NCBI GenBank assembly: GCA_964407405.1
Contig: CAYOVH010000002.1
Location: 124,001-188,000 of the forward strand
Source: JASLCR01 sp964407405
GTDB taxonomy: Bacteria; Patescibacteriota; Saccharimonadia; Saccharimonadales; Saccharimonadaceae
Length of the DNA stretch: 64,000 nt
Reading direction: 5' to 3'
The position numbers and the translations under genes are program-made. This document shows, in pieces, positions 41,906-51,385 of this stretch (position 1 is the first letter of the stretch; each line of letters begins with the position of its first letter). Under the pieces are notes generated by a model. The model searched no databases, was not told the DNA's origin, and worked only from the letters and a program-made list of their open reading frames with translations.

Positions 41906-44834
41906 ATGGCAAAGTATAAGTGGAATGAGAGGGCGTTTGCGCTGCCAACGGTGCTTATTTCCTCTGTTGTCATGTTTATACTTATACTTGTTTCAATTTC
42001 TTCGGCTACTTCGGTAACTGCGGGGTTACGCAACGCGTACTTTGACAGACTTGCCAAGGAAGCTGCCGAGTCGGGCATTGCCTATGCCAAGGATTGCTAC
42101 GACAAGGTCGCTAGTATTGCTACTGCAAGTCAGTGGCCCAATAGCAGTTCTGTCGCTCTCACCCAAAAGACGGATTGCTTTGGTGCGGGTTCGAGCGGGC
42201 CTGCGTTTGTACATTCGGGGACTGCTGCCGGGAGCATGGCGGGGTATCGATTGAGCTTTAGTGTCCCAAAACCAACGGTGGCAGTAGACGGTACCTATAC
42301 ACTTGAAGTCACCGGAACAGTAGAGCTGGTCCGTACATCGAGCACCAGTCTCGTGTCGCAGACATATACTACCTCGCAGCGAGCGTCGATAGAAAGTCAG
42401 CCTTTGACATGGAAGCAGATATCAGTTGGCGGTAACTATGGGTGCGCCATTGCTTCGGATAATAAAGCCTACTGCTGGGGGACAAATACATACAAACAGC
42501 TCGGTGATGGCACTACTACTGCCCGCTCCACTCCGACCGTAGTTTCTCGGGGTGCTATGCCATCAGGTGCGACAATCCGGCAGATTTCTGTTAGCGAATC
42601 AAGTTGGTCTACCGCCCAACTGGCCTGCGCCATCGCCTCCGACAACAAAGCCTACTGTTGGGGGCAAGGTAAGCTAGGTAACGGTAGCAGTACCAACAGC
42701 TACACGCCCGTTGCCGTAAACCTTCCATCCGGAGTAGTAGGATTTCGCGAAATAGCGGTTGGAAACCAGCATGTCTGCGCCATCGCCTCCGACAACAAAG
42801 CCTACTGTTGGGGCGATAATGACTATAATCAACTCGGCGATGGCACCGCTAATGCCAGTACTACTCCTGTCCCCGTCTCGATACCAGGGGGGATGACAGT
42901 TCGGCAGATTGCCGCAGGAGCTCGGCATACCTGCGCCATCGCCTCCGACAACAAAGCCTACTGTTGGGGGTATAATACCACCTACGGCCAACTCGGTGAT
43001 GGTACTACCGTTAACCGTGCCACTCCTGTTCTTGTCTCAATACCAGGGGGGATGACAGTTCGGCAGATCACCGCAAGAGGTTCCAATGGCTGCGCCATCG
43101 CCTCCGACAACAAAGCCTACTGTTGGGGGTATAACTACTATGGCCAAGTCGGTGACGGCACCAATACAACTCCTCGCATCACTCCGGTGGCGGTCGCTCA
43201 AGGTGCTATGCCATCAGGTGCGACAATCAGGCAGATTTTCCTAGGTAATAATAACGCCTGCGCCATCGCCTCCGACAACAAAGCCTACTGTTGGGGGTAT
43301 AACAACTACGGTCAACTTGGTGACAACACTGCCACCAATCGCGTCGCTCCTGTTGAGATTTCCCAAGGTGCTATACCACCAAACACTACTATACGTCAGA
43401 TTTCAGTGGGCACGTCTCATGCTTGCGCCATCGCCTCCGACAATAAACCCTACTGCTGGGGGTATAACTACTACGGTCAACTCGGTAACGGTCTCTCCGG
43501 CTCGGCAAACAACTCTTCCGTTCCCGTTGCTGTCAAAGATGTAGCGGACACATCTAAATATCCGACTGCTGATAGACAGATCGTAGCAGGGACGTCTCAC
43601 ACCTGCGCCATCGCCTCCGACAATAAACCCTACTGCTGGGGAGATAACAGCATGGGACAACTTGGCGATGGTACGGAGACGAACCGTACTACTCCAGTAG
43701 CTGTCTCGCAGGGTAGTATGCCATTGGAGACAACGGTCCGGCAGATATCAGGCGGCGGCCTTCACACCTGCGCTCTTGCCTCCGACAACAAAGTCTACTG
43801 CTGGGGGTGGAATAGCAGCGCTCAACTCGGTAACGGTACTACGACACAACGCAAGACTCCCGTCTCCGTTTCTCAAGGCGCCATGCCTTCAGGTGCGATG
43901 GTTCGTCAGATACCGGCAGATATAAGTGGCTACGGCAGCTACCATACCTGCGTCATTGCTTCTAATGACAAACCCTACTGCTGGGGAGGTAACAGTATGG
44001 GGCAGCTTGGTGATGGCACTACCACTGCTCGTTCTACTCCTGTTGCCGTTTCTCAAGGCGCCATGCCTTCAGGTGCGATGGTTCGTTCAATTGTAACGAA
44101 TACAGTTAACACCTGCGCCATCGCCTCCGACAACAAAGCCTACTGCTGGGGGTGGGGCAGTCCAATTGGGAGCAGTTCTACGCCTGCTAGTATTTCTCAA
44201 GGCGCCATGCCTTCAGGTGCGATGGTTCGCCAAATCGCTATAGACTATACTCACGCCTGCGCCATCGCCTCCGACAACAAAGCCTACTGTTGGGGCGAAA
44301 ATAGCTCGGGGCAGCTTGGCGATGGTACCACCGCTACTCGTTCCACTCCTGTTGTTGTCTCTCGGGGCGATATGCCAGTAGGTGCTACCATCCGTTCAAT
44401 CGCGATTGGTGCAGCTCGTACCTGCGCCATCGCCTCCGACAACAAAGCCTACTGTTGGGGCGAAAATAGCTCGGGNNNNNNNNNNNNNNNNNNNNNNNNN
44501 NNNNNNNNNNNNNNNNNNNNNNNNNNNNNNNNNNNNNNNNNNNNNNNNNNNNNNNNNNNNNNNNNNNNNNNNNNNGCAGCTTGGCGATGGTACCACCGCT
44601 CGGCGCAATGCTCCGGCAGCCGTCTCTCAAGGTGACATGCCCTCAGGTGCAACAATCCGGCAGATTTCTGTTGGTAATTTGCATACCTGCGCCATCGCCT
44701 CCGACAACAAAGTCTACTGCTGGGGAGATAACAGCATGGGACAACTTGGCGATGGTACCACCACTCAGCGCAATGCTCCTGTAGCCGTCAGTCCCCTGCC
44801 AGCCACTTCTAGAGCAACTCGGATCACCTTCTAG
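41906..44834 (+). CDS. Prepilin-like surface protein with RCC1 repeats (gap inside)
   Basis: The N terminus (residues ~10-60) is a type IV pilin/PilX-like hydrophobic helix after basic residues (FALPTVLISSVVMFILILVS). Residues ~165 onward consist of at least 14 RCC1/BNR-like repeats of 48-60 residues, each starting C-A-I-A-S-D-N-K-(A/P)-Y-C-W-G and containing QLGDGTT and TPV. These build seven-bladed propellers. Each repeat has an invariant C-x9-C pair. The 100-N gap at 44476 falls inside a repeat, and the reading frame shifts by one across it because the gap length is arbitrary, so the true repeat number is unknown. A leaderless start is likely (TACTAT 7 nt upstream). Probable adhesin or pilus-tip protein; that is inference. 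Confidence 0.85.
44476..44575. other. Assembly gap of 100 N
   Basis: A fixed-size run of N between two near-identical RCC1 repeats (CWGENSSG before, QLGDGTT after). The sequence probably failed to assemble because of the repeats. The true length may be one or several repeat units. Confidence 0.98.
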
Positions 44835-44884
44835 TAATAATTAGGACTTTGAAATAGTGCTAAAAGTTGCTATAGTAGTACCAG

Positions 44885-45148
44885 ATGAGCACGTCGCGAG
44901 ACAAGCAAGACACTCCATCTGCACCGCCGCGAATGACGGTCATTTTATTGCTAGGCGATATTGCTGATACGACATGGCGGATGTTTGTGCCGACGCTGGG
45001 GCTAGCTGGGCTAGGGCTATGGGTCGACAAGACCTGGCATACGGGGCCGCTCTGGTCGCTGAGCGGTGTGGCCCTAGGAGTATTGCTGGCTGCCCTGCTG
45101 GTCAGAGCGCAATTTGCCAAAGTAAAACGAGAGACAAATGATAAATAA
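44885..45148 (+). CDS. atpZ: AtpZ/AtpI-like ATP synthase accessory membrane protein
   Basis: 87 residues with two membrane helices (GLAGLGLWVDK and LSGVALGVLLAALLV), matching the small AtpZ/AtpI (ATPase gene 1) type that opens many atp operons and helps c-ring assembly or ion uptake. TTGAAA-16-TATAGT ends 8 nt before the ATG, so the operon mRNA is leaderless at its 5' end. Its stop overlaps atpB by 11 nt. Confidence 0.82.
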   Translation: MSTSRDKQDTPSAPPRMTVILLLGDIADTTWRMFVPTLGLAGLGLWVDKTWHTGPLWSLSGVALGVLLAALLVRAQFAKVKRETNDK

Positions 45149-45947
45149 TTTTGCAACCGGTATCGAGATACATCTTGCTTCGCAAGAGGTGTTCACATTG
45201 TTTGGCTTGCCAATTACCAATGCGATGATCACGGGAGCTATCGGGTTGGTTGTCTTGCTGGCGATCTTTTGGTACGTTGTCTCGATGATACGGCGCGGCC
45301 GATACAATCGCTTTATCGGTCTGGTGCAGTGGGCATTTGAAGGCATGCTTGGCCAGGTCGAAAGTGTCATACCAGACAAAAAGCTGGCTCGCCAAGTAGC
45401 GCCGCTGGCATTGACGATATTTTTCTTCACGCTGGTATCATATTGGATGAGTGTTCTGCCTGGTCTTGACTCGGTCAAGGTGCACGATGTGCCGATCCTT
45501 CGCTCGATCGCAGCGGATCTTAACTTTACCTTTGCCATGGCGATCATTGTGCTCGTCGTAGTGCAGTATTTTGCCTGGAAAACTCATGGCCCGGTTGGTA
45601 GCGCCAAGCGATATTTGCGCAACCCTTTGAAAGACCCGATCGGATCATTTGAGGGTATTCTGGAGCTAATCGGCGAGATTTCGCGCTACACTGCCCTGAG
45701 CCTGCGTCTCTTTGGTAACTGCTTTGCGGGTGAGATATTGCTGCTGATTATCGCGGTGCTGACGAGCTATCTGGCAGTGGCATTGCTACCGGTCTTTATG
45801 GCGTTTGAGCTGTTTATCGGCTTTATCCAGGCGTATGTGTTCTTTATCCTGACCGTTATCTTTACCGGCCTGGCCGTCGAGGTTCACGGTGATGCACATG
45901 ATCATTCTTCTGAGATGCATAAAGAGAAAGGCGATGTGCCTATGTAG
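45138..45947 (+). CDS. atpB: ATP synthase subunit a
   Basis: 269 residues, five to six membrane helices. The essential Arg lies in ALSLRLFGNCFAGEILLL near residue 195, and FIGFIQAYVFFIL forms the last helix. It makes the proton channel against the c ring. A His/Asp-rich tail (DAHDHSSEMHKEK) follows. The last 18 nt form one arm of a long inverted repeat that continues into the spacer before atpE. Confidence 0.95.
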   Translation: MINNFATGIEIHLASQEVFTLFGLPITNAMITGAIGLVVLLAIFWYVVSMIRRGRYNRFIGLVQWAFEGMLGQVESVIPDKKLARQVAPLALTIFFFTLVSYWMSVLPGLDSVKVHDVPILRSIAADLNFTFAMAIIVLVVVQYFAWKTHGPVGSAKRYLRNPLKDPIGSFEGILELIGEISRYTALSLRLFGNCFAGEILLLIIAVLTSYLAVALLPVFMAFELFIGFIQAYVFFILTVIFTGLAVEVHGDAHDHSSEMHKEKGDVPM

Positions 45948-46065
45948 CTATGTCGGGGCACTCTCTACGGGGAGCTTTGCTCGCCCGTGGCGTTTGGCTG
46001 ACCTCTCTTTGCTACACGCGAAATAGAGGTCGCAATCCCCGCCATCATTACATAGGCACCTCGCC
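45930..46065 (+). promoter_or_regulatory. Three-way-junction inverted repeat between atpB and atpE
   Basis: Outer stem: 45930-45946 pairs with 46049-46065 (16 of 17), and after a partly paired internal loop CGGGG (45954-45958) pairs with CCCCG (46037-46041) in the same register, giving a nearly continuous 29-position stem. Inside are two hairpins: ACGGGGAGC-ttt-GCTCgCCCGT (45967-45988) and GACCTCT (46000-46006)/AGAGGTC (46025-46031). It begins inside the atpB coding sequence. No T tract follows, so it is not a simple terminator. Confidence 0.75.
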
Positions 46066-46119
46066 AGTCGCACCTCGAGAGTGGTACAATATAGGTAATA
46101 AATAAAGGAGTTACAACAA

Positions 46120-46332
46120 ATGGACGCACTTGCATTCGGTCTGACATACGGACTTCCGGCACTTGGTGCCGCAATGGGTATTGGTTTTATTGGTATGGGA
46201 GCGCTCAATGCTTTCGGCCGCAACCCAGAGCAGCTTGGTAATATTCGTACTCTGATGATCACCGCGATTGTCTTTGCCGACTCGCTGGCCATTATCGGTA
46301 TAGTCGTGGCTATTATTGCGAAATTCATCTAG
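46120..46332 (+). CDS. atpE: ATP synthase subunit c
   Basis: 70 residues, helical hairpin with the polar loop GRNPEQ. The ion-binding carboxylate is D54 in VFADSLAII. The Gln of the Na+-binding site in helix 1 is absent (Ile at the matching place), so proton coupling is likely. A strong AAAGGAG lies 11 nt before the ATG, and a TACAAT at 46085-46090 may be an internal promoter, fitting the need for many c subunits. Confidence 0.96.
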   Translation: MDALAFGLTYGLPALGAAMGIGFIGMGALNAFGRNPEQLGNIRTLMITAIVFADSLAIIGIVVAIIAKFI

Positions 46333-46348
46333 GAGCCAGAGAGACTAG

Positions 46349-46885
46349 ATGACTAATATTACTAACTATTTTGCCGAAGCAGGTTCGCAAAATCTTTTCT
46401 CGGCGCTTGGAATTGACTGGAAGTTATTGACCTTTCAGATCATTGCGTTTGTCATCCTGGTCGTGTTGCTCGGCAAGTTCGTCTTCCCTATCTTGATGAA
46501 AGCGGTTGACGATCGACAAGAGAAGATCGAGGAGACGACCAAAGCTGCCGAAGAAGCACGCATCAAGGCCGAAAAAGCCGAGGCAAATGTCGAAGACACG
46601 CTCAAGACAGCCCGCAAAGAAGCGGCTGACATCGTAGCGACAGCCAAGGTGGAGGCCTCTCAGATTGCCGAAACCGCTGATGCTAAGGCAAAGGAACGTG
46701 CTGACCGGATCGTGGCTGAAGCTCATGAGGGCATCCAAAAAGACGTCCTGGCTGCGCGCAAATCACTCGAAAAAGACACGCTAAATCTCGTCAAAAAGGC
46801 TGCTGGTCTGACAATTGCCGGTGTTGCTGATAGCAAGATCGACAATGCGATCCTGAAGAAGTCTGTCGAGGAGGCGAAAAAATAG
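46349..46885 (+). CDS. atpF: ATP synthase subunit b
   Basis: 178 residues: one N-terminal membrane helix (~27-48, FQIIAFVILVVLLGKFVFP), then a long Ala/Glu/Lys-rich coiled coil that forms the peripheral stalk. The start follows atpE by 16 nt with GGAG-like sequence before it. Length slightly above the 156 of E. coli. Confidence 0.95.
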   Translation: MTNITNYFAEAGSQNLFSALGIDWKLLTFQIIAFVILVVLLGKFVFPILMKAVDDRQEKIEETTKAAEEARIKAEKAEANVEDTLKTARKEAADIVATAKVEASQIAETADAKAKERADRIVAEAHEGIQKDVLAARKSLEKDTLNLVKKAAGLTIAGVADSKIDNAILKKSVEEAKK

Positions 46886-46886
46886 C

Positions 46887-47273
46887 ATGGCCTCCAGCAA
46901 GCTCTCACGTCGTAAATTGGCTGACTACGCTGCAGATCAGATTGCAGCTGGCAAGTCAGGCGTGCTCGATCAATTGGCCGCGCATCTGATCGAATCGGGC
47001 CGCACCAAAGAGGCCGAGCTGATCGTCCGCGACATTCAGACGGCGCTGCTCTCGCGCGGCAAGGCAGTCGTGACAGTTACGTCAGCGCGTGCTCTTTCAT
47101 CAGAAGCAAAGGCGGATATCGAGCGTTTTGTCAAAGCGCAGTACGAGAATGTGCAGACGATAGAGCTGATCGAACAGATTGACAAGAGCGTGCTTGGCGG
47201 CGTACGAATTGACCTGCCAAATGCCGTACTTGATGCGACGGCGAAAACGAAATTAGAGAGCTTGACGATTTAG
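46887..47273 (+). CDS. atpH: ATP synthase subunit delta, short form
   Basis: 128 residues against about 175-180 in most bacteria. The C-terminal beta domain (VTVTSARALSSEAKADIERF, then the GGVRIDLPNAVLD motif) is intact. The N-terminal helical bundle that caps the alpha subunits is reduced to roughly 65 residues. The gene starts 1 nt after the atpF stop. Confidence 0.88.
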   Translation: MASSKLSRRKLADYAADQIAAGKSGVLDQLAAHLIESGRTKEAELIVRDIQTALLSRGKAVVTVTSARALSSEAKADIERFVKAQYENVQTIELIEQIDKSVLGGVRIDLPNAVLDATAKTKLESLTI

Positions 47274-47290
47274 GGAGAAATGGAGAAAAT

Positions 47291-48826
47291 ATGGCAGAAC
47301 TAAAAGTACAAGAATTATCAAAAGACCTTGAGGCAGCAATTGCCCGCCTGGAGAAGTCTGAAGGCCTCAAATCGGCCGGTGTGGTGATCCGTGTTGGTGA
47401 CGGCGTGGCGTGGGTGCATGGTCTGGCCGACGCTGGCTATAGCGAAGTGCTCGAGATTGACACGCCAAGTGGTGTTGTCGAAGCATTTGCGCTCAACCTT
47501 GAGGAAGATCAAATCGGTGCGGTTATTTTGGGTGACGATAGTCAGATCGCTGCTGGCAATACGGTGCGCCTCAAAGGCCAGGTACTCGAAGTGCCAGTCG
47601 GCGAAGAGCTGCTTGGTCGCGTGGTTGATCCGCTCGGTCGTCCACTCGATGGCGGCCCTGCGATCAAGACCAAGCAGACTGGTCTTGTCGAGCGTGAGGC
47701 AGTCGGTGTTATCGGTCGCAAGCACGTCAATGAGCCAATGATGACCGGTATAATGGCGATCGACTCGATGTTTCCTATCGGTCGCGGCCAGCGCGAGCTG
47801 ATCATTGGCGACCGTCAGACCGGAAAGACGGCAATCGCAGTTGATACGATGATCAATCAGGCTCGTCAAAAGTCTGATATCGTCAACGTCTACGTAGCAG
47901 TTGGTCAAAAGCTTTCCAAGATTGCACGCCTTGTCGAGCGCCTCAAGGCCGAGGGAGTGATGGAGCAAACAATCGTTGTTGCGACTGGGCCGAGTGATCC
48001 GGCTTCCCTGCTCTATCTCGCACCGTACGCTGGTACGGCTATGGGCGAATATTTCCGCGACAAAGGCGGCCATGCGTTGATGATCTATGATGATCTGACC
48101 AAGCACGCCGTGGCTTATCGCCAGATGTCGCTTCTCCTTCGCCGTCCACCAGGACGTGAGGCTTTCCCTGGTGATGTCTTTTATCTCCACTCTCGCCTGC
48201 TCGAGCGCTCAGCGAAATTGTCTGACAAGCTTGGCGGCGGTAGCCTGACTGCCCTGCCGATCATCGAGACGCAGGCTGGCGACATTTCTGCATATATTCC
48301 AACCAATGTGATTTCGATCACCGACGGTCAGATATTCATGGAGACTGACCTCTTCTACCAGGGTATTCGTCCGGCTATCTCGGCTGGTCTCTCGGTCTCG
48401 CGTGTCGGTGGTGATGCCCAGACAAAAGCAGTCAAATCCGTTTCCGGTCATCTCAAGCTGGGTCTTTCTCAATTCCGTGAATTGGCATCATTTGCGCAGT
48501 TTGGCAGCGATCTTGACGAAGAGACCAAGAAACAAATTGATCGTGGTCAACGCCTGACCGAGTTGCTCAAACAGCCGCAGTATCAGCCGATGAGCATCTG
48601 GGAGCAATGTGCTTCGATCTACGCTGTAGATGCAAATTGCTTTGACAAAGTGCCAGTCGCAAAGATCAAAGATGCCCAAGCAGCACTTCTGACCAAGCTC
48701 TGGACCGACCACAAAGCCGACATGCGCGAACTCAACAAGGGTTCTGAGAAGGTAGAAGCTGACTCAAAAGTCGCGAAACTGATCGAAAAAGTTGCGAAAT
48801 CTGTTGCGAAAGGGTTTGAGGGGTAA
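47291..48826 (+). CDS. atpA: ATP synthase subunit alpha
   Basis: 511 residues: N-terminal beta barrel, P-loop IIGDRQTGKTAIAVDTMINQ near residue 173, LRRPPGREAFPGDVFYLHSR, and the C-terminal helical domain. Full length and typical. The stop codon TAA overlaps the start of the next small gene (TAATG at 48824). Confidence 0.97.
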   Translation: MAELKVQELSKDLEAAIARLEKSEGLKSAGVVIRVGDGVAWVHGLADAGYSEVLEIDTPSGVVEAFALNLEEDQIGAVILGDDSQIAAGNTVRLKGQVLEVPVGEELLGRVVDPLGRPLDGGPAIKTKQTGLVEREAVGVIGRKHVNEPMMTGIMAIDSMFPIGRGQRELIIGDRQTGKTAIAVDTMINQARQKSDIVNVYVAVGQKLSKIARLVERLKAEGVMEQTIVVATGPSDPASLLYLAPYAGTAMGEYFRDKGGHALMIYDDLTKHAVAYRQMSLLLRRPPGREAFPGDVFYLHSRLLERSAKLSDKLGGGSLTALPIIETQAGDISAYIPTNVISITDGQIFMETDLFYQGIRPAISAGLSVSRVGGDAQTKAVKSVSGHLKLGLSQFRELASFAQFGSDLDEETKKQIDRGQRLTELLKQPQYQPMSIWEQCASIYAVDANCFDKVPVAKIKDAQAALLTKLWTDHKADMRELNKGSEKVEADSKVAKLIEKVAKSVAKGFEG

Positions 48827-49134
48827 TGACATCGTACGAAAGCATCGATATGGGCCCCGGTCTATTTGATGATTTCTGGGCGGATGATGAGCAAGATATT
48901 GCCAAGACACCCGGGCAGGTGATTGCTGATGATATTACGTCTATGTTCGATAAGCGTCTGTCGGGTGTGCATGGGCCACTTAGCCACGAAGCCACAGTGT
49001 TTGAAGATGAGCTATTGGTAAGTTACCCTGACCTTGGAAAAGAGGATGATCATCTTCATGACCCATATATTCGTGGTCTCGTTCTTGATAGCTTGATTAG
49101 TCACTATATAGAAAAGAGTCGACAAAATGCCTAG
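48826..49134 (+). CDS. Uncharacterised protein encoded between atpA and atpG
   Basis: 102 residues, very acidic (many Asp/Glu) and mostly helical, with no membrane segment or cysteine. Residues such as GPGLFDDFWADDEQDIAK and DPYIRGLVLDSLISHY suggest two helical parts. It overlaps atpA by 1 nt (TAATG) and atpG by 8 nt, so it is translationally coupled on both sides and must be made along with F1 subunits. No canonical atp operon has a gene here. It could be an F1 assembly factor or regulator; that is inference from position only. Confidence 0.82.
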   Translation: MTSYESIDMGPGLFDDFWADDEQDIAKTPGQVIADDITSMFDKRLSGVHGPLSHEATVFEDELLVSYPDLGKEDDHLHDPYIRGLVLDSLISHYIEKSRQNA

Positions 49135-49993
49135 CCAACGCCAACTAAAAAACCGCATCCGCTCGGTGAAAAGCACCAAGCAGATTACCAAAGCCATGCA
49201 GATGGTGGCGGCGTCAAAGATGCGCAAGGCTCAGGATGCGACCAAGGCTACCGCACCGTACACTGATGCGGCTCGCGCGATCTTGGCCCATCTTTCTACG
49301 CTTGGTGCGACCAAGGGCCATCCGCTCTTTATCGAGCGCGAGGTCAAAAAACGTTTGGTCATCATCATCGCGAGCGACCGAGGTTTGGCCGGTGCTTACA
49401 ATGCAAATGTCGCCAAACTCTACATACGCGAGCTGATGAGCGATGACAAAAAACGTATCAAAACTTCGACTATCGCCGTGGGCCGCAAAGCGACACAGTT
49501 TGTCACTCGACTCAAAGATACCGAGGTTGTCGGTGCATACGAAGACTTACCCGATGCACTCGAGGGTCATGAGCTCCGTGGTGCGCTCGATGTAGCCTAC
49601 GACAAATTTGTGAACGGCGAAGTCGATGCGGTCGATGTGATCTACACCGAGTTTGTCTCGAGCATTACCCAGACGCCAAAGGTAGAACGTATCCTGCCAG
49701 CTGGCCAAGCGGTCGAAACCGATGATACTCTGCCGCGTGAGGCTGAGTTTGAGCCGGATGTCGAGACAGTGCTCGAGACGACCGTCTATCGCTTGATCGG
49801 CGCCCAGCTATTCCAGGCATTGCTCGACGCAAAGTCCAGCGAATGGAGTATGCGTATGATGGCGATGAAAAACGCGACCGATAATGCCAGTGATCTTGTC
49901 GATGACTTGACGCTTGCGATGAATAAAGCCCGCCAGGCGGCGATTACGCAAGAACTAGCAGAAATCAGTGGCGGCGCGGAGGCAATGAAATAG
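49127..49993 (+). CDS. atpG: ATP synthase subunit gamma
   Basis: 288 residues. N-terminal helix SVKSTKQITKAMQMVAASKM and the matching C-terminal helix (SEWSMRMMAMKNATDNASDL) form the central rotor shaft, with the Rossmann-like middle (LVIIIASDRGLAGAYNANV). Starts within the last 8 nt of the acidic orf. Confidence 0.96.
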   Translation: MPSQRQLKNRIRSVKSTKQITKAMQMVAASKMRKAQDATKATAPYTDAARAILAHLSTLGATKGHPLFIEREVKKRLVIIIASDRGLAGAYNANVAKLYIRELMSDDKKRIKTSTIAVGRKATQFVTRLKDTEVVGAYEDLPDALEGHELRGALDVAYDKFVNGEVDAVDVIYTEFVSSITQTPKVERILPAGQAVETDDTLPREAEFEPDVETVLETTVYRLIGAQLFQALLDAKSSEWSMRMMAMKNATDNASDLVDDLTLAMNKARQAAITQELAEISGGAEAMK

Positions 49994-50008
49994 ATGAAGG
50001 AGAATATG

Positions 50009-51382
50009 ATGACTAAACATCAAGGAACAATAACCCAAGTCGTGGGCGTCGTGGTCGACGTCGAGTTTGATGGCGGCAAACTGCCAGCGATCTACGATGC
50101 GTTGCACGTGGAGCACGACAAAAAGACAATCACCCTCGAGGTCGCTCAGCACCTCGACGAGCACACAGTACGTACTATTTCCTTGCAATCAACTGATGGT
50201 TTGAAGCGTGGCCAAGCTGTCGAAGCAACCGGTGCGCCTATTTCTGTGCCAGTTGGTGTAGAAACTCAGGGTCGCATGTTTAACGTTGTCGGTGAGCCGA
50301 TCGACGAAAAGCCCGCACCAAAAGGCAAAACTGCGCCGATCCACCGCGATGCGCCTGCGCTTGATGAGCAGTCAAACAAAGCGGAAATCCTCGAGACTGG
50401 TATCAAGGTCATCGACCTCATCGCTCCGCTGACTAAAGGCGGAAAAGCTGGTCTCTTTGCCGGTGCTGGTGTTGGCAAGACCGTCTTGATCCAGGAGCTT
50501 ATCAACAACATCGCCAAGTACCACTCTGGTAACTCTGTCTTCGCCGGTGTCGGTGAGCGTACTCGTGAGGGTAAAGACCTCTACGAGGAGATGGAAGAAG
50601 CTGGCGTGCTTGGCAAGACTTCCCTCGTCTTCGGACAGATGAATGAGCCGCCTGGAGCACGTCTTCGTGTTGCTCTGTCTGGTCTTGCGATGGCAGAAGC
50701 CTTCCGTGACGAAGGAAAGGACGTCTTGCTCTTTATCGACAACATCTTCCGTTATACTCAGGCCGGCGCTGAGGTATCCGCTCTGCTTGGTCGCCTTCCA
50801 TCTGCTGTGGGCTACCAGCCAAACCTCCAGCAAGAAATGGGTATGCTCCAAGAGCGTATTACTTCGACAAAGAAAGGTTCGATCACCTCTGTGCAGGCTG
50901 TTTATGTACCAGCTGACGACCTTACCGATCCGGCTCCTGCGACGACCTTTGCCCACCTCGATGCAACGATCGTGATGAATCGTGCGCTGACCGAAATCGG
51001 TATCTACCCTGCTGTCGATGTGCTTGACTCGTCTTCGACATCACTCGATCCGGAAGTTGTCGGTGAAAAGCACTATTCGGTTGCTCGTGAAGTACAGCGT
51101 GTCTTGCAACAGTACAAAGAGCTTCAGGACATCATCGCGATTCTCGGTATGGAAGAGCTTTCTGACGATCAAAAGCAGACCGTCAACCGCGCCCGTCGTT
51201 TGCAGCGTTACTTTGCGCAGCCATTCCATGTTGCTGAGCAGTTTACCGGCAATAAGGGCGTCTACTGCAAGCTCGAAGACACGATCCAGGATGCCAGTGA
51301 TATTCTGGCTGGCAAGTATGACTCGAAGCCAGAGAGCTGGTTCTATATGGCGCCGGGCCCACTAAGTGAGAAAAAGGATTAA
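50009..51382 (+). CDS. atpD: ATP synthase subunit beta
   Basis: 457 residues with catalytic P-loop LFAGAGVGKTVLIQEL near residue 150, GERTREGKDLYEEM with the catalytic Glu, and LLFIDNIFRYTQAG as Walker B. ATG 50009 is preferred: AAGGAG is then 9 nt away, while the in-frame ATGs at 49994 and 50006 are badly spaced. It hydrolyses or makes ATP with alpha and gamma. Confidence 0.97.
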   Translation: MTKHQGTITQVVGVVVDVEFDGGKLPAIYDALHVEHDKKTITLEVAQHLDEHTVRTISLQSTDGLKRGQAVEATGAPISVPVGVETQGRMFNVVGEPIDEKPAPKGKTAPIHRDAPALDEQSNKAEILETGIKVIDLIAPLTKGGKAGLFAGAGVGKTVLIQELINNIAKYHSGNSVFAGVGERTREGKDLYEEMEEAGVLGKTSLVFGQMNEPPGARLRVALSGLAMAEAFRDEGKDVLLFIDNIFRYTQAGAEVSALLGRLPSAVGYQPNLQQEMGMLQERITSTKKGSITSVQAVYVPADDLTDPAPATTFAHLDATIVMNRALTEIGIYPAVDVLDSSSTSLDPEVVGEKHYSVAREVQRVLQQYKELQDIIAILGMEELSDDQKQTVNRARRLQRYFAQPFHVAEQFTGNKGVYCKLEDTIQDASDILAGKYDSKPESWFYMAPGPLSEKKD

Positions 51383-51385
51383 GGA

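Noticed and set aside
42420..44800. Regular DNA repeats that could suggest a CRISPR-like array
   Set aside because: The repeats are coding RCC1 units of ~150-180 bp in one open frame, with no short direct repeats or spacers and no cas genes nearby.
44382..44834. Separate RCC1 gene downstream of the N gap
   Set aside because: It is the continuation of the same protein; the frame change comes from the arbitrary gap length.
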